Origin: Symbiodinium natans
Taxonomy: Eukaryota > Sar > Dinophyceae > Suessiales > Symbiodiniaceae
Assembly: GCA_905221605.1 (NCBI GenBank)
Contig: CAJNDS010000056.1
Location: 117,001-181,000, forward strand
DNA length: 64,000 nt
Direction: 5' to 3'
The notes under the pieces are model-generated. The model saw only the letters and a program-made list of their open reading frames with translations, was not told the origin of the DNA and made no database searches. Of this stretch, positions 54,663-64,000 are shown in pieces (position 1 is the stretch's first letter; each line of letters begins with the position of its first letter). Position numbers and translations under genes: made by a program.

Positions 54663-55814
54663 AATCATGACCCATGCAAGGCCCAAGTTGAAGCTTGCTC
54701 AGGAAATCCCTGTTGAGTTGAAGGTACCCGGGGAAGGAAGCTGCCGTCATGAGCATTTGCAGGGCCAGCACTCTTTGGGTTCGAGAGCTTCCCCCAAAAA
54801 CCGTATCAATTAGAGTGCCAAGGCTTAAGACCCTAAACCTATAAGGCCAGGTCGCCTCACAAAGCCCGGACACCAGATCTCATGCCTGAAGAGTCTAGGG
54901 GGTCAGGGCCGAACGAAAGACAGCACCAGAAATCATCTGCAAAGTACTGTGCCTACACTGTATACACATTTCAAGCACGTTGCCTCTAGGTCGAAGGATC
55001 AACCCTGCAAGAGCCCTGAACGCAACTCTGGCACATGCACCCTTCATTGAACCATCCCCCCACCCCCCCTCCCCCCCACCCATCCTCAGAAGCACACGCC
55101 GGAGGCGACGGACCTGACACAGCGCAACGGGGCAACGGGGCAAAGCCCCGGTGCCAAAAAGTCGCAATGGCCGTGGCCTTCGGTTTGGGTGGCATTAGTC
55201 TTTGGAGTATCCCAGTATCTCCCAAAGCCTGTTTTGGCTTTGTGTAGTAAGCCATGGAATCTTTGAGCACGAAATCAACCAATTCACCCCAGAGCCTCAA
55301 ACACCCAAAGACTCCAAAGACCTCCAAGAAGCCTGAGGGCCTCAAACATGGTTCAACCCTTTCATCGCTGGAAAGCAACGCAGGTCTTTGACTTCTCTCG
55401 CGCAGAGCCGGGTGGCGCGGATTGGAGGCGTGATGTATCTTGTCGGGCTGATCAAATGAGTTGTAAGGAGCTTTGGGGATGTGTCGTAGAGCTGGTCAAT
55501 ATACAAGTGAGGTTAGGGGGCTGTCCACTTCTAGAAACGCAAACCAAGCCTCGGCTGCCTACCCTCTGGAATCCCTGTCGTGGCCCCTGGAACTCCCTGT
55601 TTAGGACCGTAAGTTTGATGAAGTCCAAGTACATCAAGGGCCTCCACAGAGGTTCTTGCCCTTCGATGAGACCATCGCCCTGGCGAAGCGCTATGAGCTT
55701 CCCCTGGTGGCCTGGGCACCGACCTCAAGCGGTCCTTGCTCCCCTCTTCGATCACGAAATGCTTGGGTTGACCTCGAGATTTGTCTGCCCAAGATCTCCC
55801 CCTAGGCCTCGAAA

Positions 55815-56075
55815 GAAATGACAGAACGAAAGAGCGAAAGAACGAAAGAACGAAAGACCGAAGGAACGAACGAACGAAAGAACGCAAGAACGAAAGAACG
55901 AAAGAAAGAAATAAAAAAGAACAAATAAAGAACAAATAAAGGAAATAAAGGAAAACATGGAAAACAAGAAAGCATGAAAGACAGAGCGCGCGAGAGCGAG
56001 GGAGCGCGGGAGAGCGAGGGGGCGAGCAGGCGAGCGGGCGAGTGGGCGAGGGAGGGAGAGGGAGGGAGGGAGGGA
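55815..56075. repeat. Purine satellite (CGAAAGAA)n to (GGGAGCGA)n
   Basis: A nearly pure purine strand in two halves, the first GAAAGAAC-based, the second GAGCGAGG-based. The minus-strand Ser/Phe/Leu/Arg open frames across it are artefacts. Confidence 0.9.
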
Positions 56076-57547
56076 TGTGCAACACCATCGGGGCCGGCAA
56101 CTTAGCCACCAGTTGGCACATCGTGGGAGCCACCACACTGCCATCCACGGGCAACAGGCAGCGCCACAAGCTGGGTCACACCGGAACAACGCCCCCGAAC
56201 TACCACGACTTCCGGCGATTCGAAGGGAGCATGTTCTCTGCGGATGTTCCCGGCAGCGTCGGGAGACGAGAGAGGGCAGAGAGGGGTGCTCTGCGAAGAG
56301 GTCGAGTATTGAAGCCGAGGGACACAGACAAACCCGAGCAGAGTAGAAAAAAGGAGTCGGAACATTGAAGAGTCGCGGGGGGAAGGTCCTTTGAATTTCG
56401 GAGTTGAGGTTGGGGATTCCGTGAGCAAGGTGGCTGTAGATCGGTACCCTGGACAATAAGAGCCCCGGGCCCTTAGGCTTGCGGAGACGTGGTTCTCACC
56501 AGGAAGCACAACCCCCGTCACCCATACACACACCTACACGCACGCGGGCACACAGACACACAGAGAGACACAGACATCCACACACGCACGCACAGGGGGT
56601 AAACAAGCTCAAGCGTCAGCACAGACCTGAGATCGTGCCCGGCGCCGGGGCACCTGCAAGCCCTCAGGGAAAAAAGAAGACGAAGAAGAGCGAGAGATTG
56701 ACAGCAACCGACAACGGCTTGTGAGGCAATCAATGGTCATGGCAGTCCCTGTGGTAGCCTCATAAGAGCCCTTACTGCCAGGAGAAGAAGTCCCGGCTTT
56801 CTGCCGAGGAGACTGCAAGCAAGTTCGAGAAACTTTGACACTCAGAGGGGTTTCCAGCATCTCATGTGCATCCACTTCGAGCACCACTTGGGCGTGGGAA
56901 AGCGTAAGCACTGAAGCCTTCAGAAGCCTGCGCAGTCATTCTACAAAGCCTGGTGTAGAGCCAGAACCTTCACCGCCAGGAGATTTGGGCCGACCTCCTT
57001 GAAGTTGCTGCGATCCCTAGACATTACTCCACTGCCCCTGCTCCGCTCGAAGGCCAATGCCACCAGTGCCGATAAGCCCAACTCCCACCGATCCTGAAAC
57101 CCTGAAGCCCTACGGCCTGAAGCTACACGAGTCTCAGGCGAGAACCTCTGCCAATGTGACGGTTCAAAATCTCAGCTAACTGATGCTAAAAGATGGGTGT
57201 CGAGTTTTGACATGAGGACTTTAAGCCCTGGTCGCGCATCCTTCTGTCTGGAGGGCTGTTCACGGTTCAGGCTAGTTGGAACTCGCCCCATTGAACATTG
57301 AGAACCTTTGAGAGGCCTTTCAGCCCAGAAGCCAAGCACCGCTGCCAGGCTTCGTCGTCCGTGAGGCCGGTGCCGGTGGGCGCATCGCCAAGGACGCAGA
57401 CACCGTGAGAGGTGTCAGGTTTGCCGTTCAGGTTAGGATGATGTTTTGGGGTTGAGCAGGCGACGACTAGCGCTTCAGGATGCTTCAGAGTGACTTAGGG
57501 ATTCTGCCTGCTTAGTGCAGCCGTTCATGGTCTTGCTTGAAGCTCAG

Positions 57548-57631
57548 GTTTCTGTTGTGGAGCTGGAGGATGTTCTCTTCAGGATAGTTTCGTTGGAAGA
57601 ATCCCCGACGATGGGCGTCCCCGCAGAGAAG
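57548..57631 (+). CDS. Candidate exon of unknown protein
   Basis: GCTCAG precedes and a GTATGC donor follows. The 28 codons read VSVVELEDVLFRIVSLEESP then TMGVPAEK. Amphipathic and acidic. Family unknown. Confidence 0.45.
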
Positions 57632-57747
57632 GTATGCTACAGCGAAGCACCGTGTGCTGAGCTTTGCCTCACAGTACCGCAACTCCCAACAGCCTGGCCC
57701 CAAACACCCGAAGACCCCTAAAATCCTCACGACATGACCCTCAACAG

Positions 57748-57792
57748 GCCAGGGCAGAGCAGCTCCAATTCGAAGTCGCAGCCTCTGCGCCG
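57748..57792 (+). CDS. Candidate short exon, helical
   Basis: CAACAG precedes and a GC donor follows. It reads ARAEQLQFEVAASAP in phase 0, and the preceding exon also ends in phase 0, so the two could be consecutive exons of one gene. Confidence 0.4.
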
Positions 57793-57959
57793 GCGGTCAC
57801 AGCCGTCACGGCGCACACCCAGGCGTGTCCATGCGGTTTGCGATTCGAGGGCTGGTTGGAGGCAGCTGCCTTTTGCCTCTGCGAGGCGCGGTCGGGCTTC
57901 GGGACGACGCACGCGGAGCGGCTGAGCAGGCCAGGGCAATTCCGAGCCAAATTTTGAAG

Positions 57960-60900
57960 ATTTTGAGAATCTTCGATCGGGGGCATTCGCCAATTTTTAG
58001 GCATTTTAGCTTTTTGTTTAGCCATTTTACCCTTTGGTGGTTCAGGATTCATTGGAATAATAGCACTACGCTCTGCGGAGGTTAGCGGGCAACTTGCGAA
58101 GGACTCCTTGGAGATGGTTACGTATACCCCTCAGTATACTCATCTTATTTCAGCACATACAGGTTGCCCCGGTAACAAAGGGAAGGTCGAAAATTCCTAC
58201 GAAACTGATAGGTGCTGGCAGGATAGAAGAAGCAAAATCACTGTACGTACCAGTGTTTTGCGCATGTTCGCCAAAGGCATGAACGCTTCTTCTTCCACAT
58301 CCTTGTGCAGTATGTTAGCTGTAACTGCCGGTGTTTTGAGCATGGCGGCCATAAGAATGACGTGATTATGCTCCGCCCCTTCCCCCCGTGAACACCTGAG
58401 AAGATGCTGAAAACCAGGAAAAAACGCAAGGCAACCACCGCGCCCGCCACCAACCAATCAGCCCCTCAACCCTCTGAACTCCAGGTCGGCGCTGATTGAT
58501 TTGGGCCTGCCGATTCTTGGCCACTATTAGACATGTTCTGGTGTTTAAAGCTTAAGAGTCTTTGTTTGGTGAAGCTTATAATTTAACCGCTAACGCGAAG
58601 CCGCCACAGCAAGGGTACCGAAACGAATTCAGGCTTCACAAGAAGTATAAGGGGTGTGGTTGGGCCCGGTGGGGGCTCTCTGGCTGGCCCCAAACCTTCC
58701 TCGGCGGATTAAGAATCACTCACTCTCTTGTTTTTGGTTGCACGCAGGGTTGCGTCAGCAGTTGAGGTTGCTGGAGGACGCTATCCAGCTGAGATGAGCA
58801 TGGCTTGCCTGACTGCTTTCACAAGAAAGGAATGTTGGTAGTTGTGGTGTACGGATGTGTACGGTCTGGGAAGTCTTGGGACCCGAAGGAACGCGAGGAT
58901 CCGCGCAGCGTGGAAACCCTAAGCTGCGGCTGAATCCAGATCGGAGCTGTATGAAGCAGCAGGGGTGGTCATATGACCGGCGACTCTGCACCCGATGCTG
59001 GCTGTACATAGACACCGATGCTATCCGATGGATGCCTCGCAGATGTGTAAAGAAAGAGTGCAGGACGCTCTGAATACACAGGCCGTGTGTGCAAAGACAG
59101 TCTTGGTCTACCCGGTGCCACTGGTCAACATGGTGCGAAATTTGGATGTCGAGTCTTGCTACCAAATGGCTCAGAGTTGCGGAGCGCCTGCCAGTCCTGC
59201 CATGCCCACCGAACTCCAGACTTTGCAAAGTCGTGAGCGTTTCCTGCTTTTAAGTGATCATTCGAAAGCAATGTTTAGACGTGTCTCAATAGAAGAGATT
59301 CAGCTTCCGGTGATGGCCATGCACCCCAAAGACACTCGTTGAGGCACGCTCTGCCAGGTGTGTTCTGGATATTTTCTGGTTGAGACATAGGGCTAAAGGG
59401 AGCTTTCCGAGCCCTTTGTACCTACGGCAGTGGTTGGTCACGTCGGGCGGAGGATCAGAAAAGTTGAAAAGGGATGGATCATTATCAGGTTGAAGACCAG
59501 AGGGACCAAAAACAATTTAAAGGGTTTCAACAACGAATTACTCGTAAGGCGGTCCTATGCCAATCCTAGTATGTCTGGTCACGTCGTGTCGAGCAAAAAC
59601 AACTAATGAAGGATCAAAAACAAACTACAGGCAAAATCCGGAAAACATGCTGCAAACTCAAGCATTGCTATTTGCTAACCTGAAACCTCTGGTCTTAACA
59701 TCCTCGGTTCTCCAAAAGCCTCCTCCCCTCTCCCAGTGGAGGACATGGGTGCTGGCGCCAGTACTCCGGAGGTCTTAGAGCCGCCGCCAGCGCCGATCCG
59801 CAGGCGCTTCTGCTCGGCATGCGAATGCCGGTTTTTTTGTGCCTTTTTTGGGCAGCTTTTTTTGGGTCTCAAGAAGTTGTTGCACAAAGGGGCTCAAACT
59901 TGAGGCTCAGGGCTTTGTGTAGTCGCGGATGACAGGAACTTGCGTTTAGGACAAAGGACGAGTTTCACTTTCCCATGCACGGTTTAAGAGATCGTGCTCC
60001 CGCCAGAGTGCGAGGCTGAGTTTAAGGCAGAATCGTGCTCCCGCCACAGCATCGTGCGCATTTCAGTCTTGAGGGGGTGGTGTTGGGAGCTTCCATTCTG
60101 GTCATTCTGGTCTTGGAAATTTGCGATTTGGCTGCTCAAGTGTTTGAATAAGGCTCTAGCAAAGGTTCCGCTAGTGGTTCAATGGAAGTGATAATAAGAT
60201 TTCGTGTAGGTGAAAGGCTCCAGGTTCAGCGCTGAAGGAGGAGGGTTCTCTGGGTCGACAATGGCTGAGGGCGGTGCGAGGGATCTTGGGGTTGATGCAT
60301 GTTTTGGAGGCTTCGCGGGAGCATTTTTTTTCCGAGATGGGTTTCCTGTTTAAAAGTCCGCTGCTCGCATGCATGCTTCACAGTCTCGTGCCCCTGCTGT
60401 GTCTTAACCTCGATAGGCCTTTCCATCCCAATTATTGATTTTAATTTTAACACTAGGAAAATTGAACCTCTGCAACCCTCGACCTCGTCGAATCAGTCGA
60501 CCTGGTTTGGACGTGGGTTTTCCCGGATGTTATTGACCCCCCCTCCCCCACCCCCCGCGGTTCTTGTGGAGTCATGTGACCAGTCAACTCGGACGTTGAC
60601 CCCAACTCGGGTCCTATGCTCTCGGTCAGGGATGCGGTTCTTGCGGTTGTGTAGCCAGTCAAAACTGAAATTTGATCCCGCATCGTGTCAGTCGACCTGG
60701 CTTGTGGTTTTTGAACCCATGTTACTGAACCCCCCCCCCTTCTGTTCTTATGTAGTCCGTCGAGGATGATGTGGTTCTTGTGGGTGTGTGGACTCAGTCG
60801 AGGATCTGGTTCTGTGGTGTGAGTCGAACCCCCCACCGCCTCCCGCATCCCGGGAAGAACCGAAAAGGGAACGGTACCTGTCGCCTGTGACTCCCAGTGT

Positions 60901-62735
60901 CGAAAGAAACTGAAGCCGGACTAGGTAGTCGCAGATGACTAGTTTGGGTGCAGGCGTCATGAAAGCCAGCATTCTGAAGGGTTTAGGTAGTCACTAGTAG
61001 CCACAAACCACGGGCGGTCCCAAGACTAGGAAGTCTCAAATAAGGGCTCAAGATGTTCAAGTTTCAAGTCCGGGTTCAGCTCGCTTCCTCGGAAGGTCGA
61101 TCTCGCACGCTGCTTGCTCCCTTCCGTGCCGACGGGCATGTTTGGCATGGAGTCTAGGGGGGCCCTCAGAGTGCATGTAGATATCTGGACGAGTAAGCGG
61201 GAGAGGGGTTCTGCATGGTTCTTCATGCTCTCCCTTATGCGACGCACTTCACCATAAAGTGCGTATCTTCAAATGCGCTTCCATGCTGGTTTGACACCTG
61301 CCGCAAAAGAGCGAAGAGCGAAGTCAGCCCCGGAAAGGCTCTGCTGTAGAACGAGTGCAGGTCGGACGAGTGCAGTCCATGATTCACGTATATGTTGATT
61401 GCCAGACATGGCCACCTCCAGCCCCCCCCCCCCACCCCCACCCACCCCAATCCTTCTGACATAAGGCTTTTTCCTGATACGCTTCTTGCATCCACGGCTC
61501 CAGGGCTGATTTCGAAGGGGAGACGCTGCTTTCGGCAGATGTGGGTGGCACTGGCTCCCGCTGGGCACCTCAGAGGGTACTAGTAGCAGCCAGTAGCAGA
61601 TGCCAAGGAGGCTATTGTGCGACGGCTGCCAAAGAGCGTTCAGGGCTGAAGAAGGGATTCGTGCGTGTGTGATGCAATCTGCGTTGGGCCAGCCTTCGGG
61701 GCCTGGTTAGAAAAAGGCTCTTCGAGACAGGGATGTGGGATGGTGCTGTTTCTCCAAGGCTACGTTTGAACCTGAGCCCTTCTACCCCACAAGCCTAGGT
61801 GCTGCCTGCAAAGTTGCTGAGGTTTGCACCTCTTCCTTCCACCACCAACTCTTCATCCACGAGAGTGCGAATTCTTCGTTTGCCCCCTCAGCTCTTGGGA
61901 AAGTTGTGGGAGGACCGTGAAGAGCCTTGCAGAATGCGCTTTCAATCGGCTCACCCGGGATGTTGCAGCCTCGTTCTTTTGCTCAGCTTCTTTGCACCTC
62001 GGGTCAGCTTCCAAAGAGTCTCGCACGAAGACAGGGGTCGGTGCATTGGTGTGTTAAGCTGCGATTCTGTAGCACCGTGCGAAGCCTTGCCCTTCAAGCT
62101 GGGCCATGTGCCATGATCCACTCTACGGTTCATGCACAGGTACCACCCGAGCGGATGATCTACGAGAAACAGCCTGGCTCCCAGGATGGCTCTAGAGATT
62201 AAGTAAGGCTTCGGGGATTCGAGAGCCTGTAAAACACCAAAGCCGTTTGCAAAGTTCCAAACATCCAGGGTCATCGGAAAAGAGGCCAGGTAGAGAGCTT
62301 TGAGTTGGCAGAATGCCTAATCCCCAGCCCCCCCTAGAGGCCCCAAGCCTCGGCCACAGCGAGGTTTCAGAGCGCGGTTTCACCTGGCAGCCCTGCAAAA
62401 GTAGATAGGGGCTCCTACCAGAGCTTGTCTCGGTTTGTCCGCCTTTCGGTGTTTTCTGTGCCCCTCTGTGTTCTGCTTTCGTCTGACCGTTTCCAAACAC
62501 TAAAGCTTCAACGTGTGACAGCACCCTCTCCAGCACTCAAGTCTCAGAAGCCTTCTCATCACCAATCAGAGCAGCGGCAAGCCTGACATCCAGCAACCAA
62601 GACTAAAGACCCTTCAGACTCTTTGAAACTTCAAAGCCCCCGGGGTTAGGAGCTCCCCATTGCTTAGTAGACCCCAAGCCCCTAAAACCCTCCCTAGCTC
62701 CTAAGCCGCAAAGCCCTAAAGCCGCCCGAGCGGAG
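57960..62735. other. No firm gene
   Basis: I see no supportable exon. The 58855-59342 stretch has open plus-strand frames rich in Cys and basic residues, with no family signature. About 59720-59830 there is a Pro-rich frame (PEVLEPPPAPIRRR) that may be an exon. Degenerate GTCAGTCGACCTGG-like words recur at 60480-60840. Confidence 0.35.
60480..60840. repeat. Degenerate repeats with CAGTCGACCTGG words
   Basis: Two to three imperfect units of about 180 bases carry the order AGTCGACCTGG, a GTTTTT/GGTTTTC word, TGAACCCCCCC/TGACCCCCCC, then GGTTCTTGTGG. Copies are highly diverged. Confidence 0.5.
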
Positions 62736-62739
62736 CCAG

Positions 62740-62818
62740 GTTTAAGAACGAGCGCTTCGAAAGTTTCATGGAGGTGCTGCAGACATTCCTGAACGAAGCC
62801 GGGATTTTGAAGCCCTGG
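62740..62818 (+). CDS. Candidate exon of unknown protein
   Basis: GCCAG precedes and a GC donor follows. It reads FKNERFESFMEVLQTFLNEA then GILKPW, an amphipathic helix with clear coding character. No neighbouring exon could be joined with confidence. Confidence 0.45.
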
Positions 62819-63019
62819 GCCCGGTTTTGGCTTCCGAGTGCTTCTTTCAGATTACCATCTTAGGGGTGCCCCCGCGGTTTCGGAGACGTCTGGCTTTTGC
62901 GGAGATGTGCGGGTCACAAGAGTACAGCATGATAGCATCGATGTGCCCCAACTGCTGAAAGCCACGAGGCTTCTTCACTTCCGAGCTTCCCCATTGGCCT
63001 TAGTTCATCCCAACCCCTC

Positions 63020-64000
63020 TTGAGGCCCTTTGGGCTATATCCCCCTTGGATTTTTGTTTATATAAAACCCAAGAGGATATTATTTTTATTAAGGTTCTAA
63101 GGGGAGTATAGTGGGGGCCTAGGAGGGGGCCTAGCAGGGCCCTGGAAGCCCAGAACATGCTGCACGTGGATCGGCGTGCCTCTCAGGCCACCCAAGTTGG
63201 CATGCTTGGCAGTGGCCGGCGTTGTCAGGGGCCCCAAAGGGGTGACCTGTTTCGGCTACTAGAGGTTGTCAGGTCTCGAATGTGCTTATTCACGCGACTT
63301 TTGAGATTTCAGCTCTGTTTGGTTGGCATCTCATGTGAGTTGCTTTCAGCGTTTTCAGCCCTTGAGCTGTGTTCATGAAGGCAACCTGCTGGTGTGCAAT
63401 ATGTGATGCAAGTCTGCACTCAAGTCTGGAATCCGAGACTTACACCCAAAACCTAAAAAGCCCGAGATCCCAGAATGCAGAGGCTCCGGACTGCAACATG
63501 CTGTGTGCCATGAGGTCGTGGAGAATACCGCCAGGTTTGTGAATCTGGGCCCGGACCCGAGAATCGAAAGGTTTGAAGTCATCAGGTCGGGGCAGGATCG
63601 CGGCTTCGCAAGGCCGCTACCGCTAGAGTCTATTAGGCACGTTTGCTGCACGGGGCTCTTTAAGCTCCAGTAGACTAGTAGGCACTAGTAGGGCAATACC
63701 AGGGGGAGGAGATACTTTTCCGTCGCATCCGCGGCACACTCGGTCAGTGACCAGTGTCCAGGTTGGCAGCTTTGAGGTTCGCACATAAGTGGCGGGCTGT
63801 GACAGCCAGGTGTACAGAATGCGAGCTCGCGCGCGACAGACTCGCGAACAGGTCTGCAGGTCTGCGGCATCCCAAAGTGCATATCTTCTGTCACATAAGA
63901 AGGCACTGGCGTGCAAAAGCGATGTAACACACCCTGACACTGTGGGCACCACAATATATCAGCCGCCGCGTCAGGAAGGCAGCCAGGCCGCCAAAGGTTG
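63020..64000. other. No gene seen
   Basis: An AT-rich patch with a weak imperfect inverted repeat (CCTTGG...CCAAG) lies at 63045-63095. The rest is unique DNA with only short, conflicting open frames. Confidence 0.45.

Larger units (their letters stand above)
51150..57540. other. No firm gene; simple repeats
   Basis: I see no supportable exon. Repeats inside: GGCTACTTTAA words (54010-54110), a (GAACAC)n block with ACACCTAC tail (54530-54662), a (CGAAAGAA)n purine block (55815-55945) and (GAGGGAGC)-type purines to 56075, and an ACAC-rich run (56520-56590). Several short frames (for example 56600-56720, Lys/Pro-rich) may be exons but lack a signature. Confidence 0.4.

Noticed and set aside
55531-56456. 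Minus-strand frames of 212 and 234 codons rich in Phe, Leu and Ser
   Set aside because: Their core is the purine satellite at 55815-56075 read in antisense.
60299-60769. 156-codon plus-strand open frame
   Set aside because: It crosses degenerate repeats and two poly-C tracts; no domain and no splice-consistent edges.

Overview
The window looks like nuclear DNA of a dinoflagellate, most likely a Symbiodiniaceae/Suessiales species. Visible evidence: G+C-rich sequence, many poly-G/poly-C and (GT)n/(AC)n tracts, scattered plant-type telomere words (TTTAGGG), and genes cut into very short exons (30-115 bp). The exons join in frame only if most introns begin with GC rather than GT and end with AG before a G. 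No prokaryotic operon structure is visible, and most open frames are shadows or microsatellite translations.

Layout. 1-4,650: compound microsatellites, a 393-bp perfect direct duplication 832 bp apart, and a ~780-bp GT-rich super-satellite. 8,194-8,755: an OsmC/Ohr-type peroxide-detoxification protein with one apparent frame shift. 10.4-10.85 kb: trinucleotide and hexanucleotide satellite. 11.5-16.8 kb: short plus-strand exons, mostly heptad-like, probably from one or more coiled-coil proteins I cannot name. 17,010-17,070: a 61-bp perfect palindrome. 24.6-51.1 kb: a split plus-strand gene for a voltage-gated cation channel. S1, S2, S3, the S4 voltage sensor, the S4-S5 linker, S5, pore, S6, EF-hands and a helical tail can be read in order with matching intron phases. 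52-64 kb: sparse isolated candidate exons and simple repeats.

The channel intron between S4 (ends 28,416) and the S4-S5 linker (starts 43,305) is 14.9 kb. It is filled by a 105/106-bp satellite of about 79 units, each carrying two 21-nt hairpins with the same 7-bp arms. Inside the satellite sits a 6.25-kb tyrosine-recombinase retrotransposon (33,256-39,502). It has the split direct repeats (A1 ... B1-A2 ... B2) known from PAT/Ngaro elements, a small membrane-protein ORF, a gag-like ORF, an RT-RNase H ORF that runs on into a cytosine-methyltransferase-like domain, and a tyrosine recombinase ORF lying entirely inside that long ORF in another frame. The repeat pairs look identical by eye and a GCA trinucleotide sits at every junction, as expected for recombinase-mediated insertion of a circle into one satellite unit. 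This element and its methyltransferase-like domain are the most noteworthy system here.

The element's genes would act together in copying (RT-RNase H), packaging (gag-like) and integration (recombinase). The methyltransferase-like domain may modify element or host DNA. The channel would act at a membrane, with calcium sensing by its EF-hand tail. Every function is inferred from sequence reading alone.
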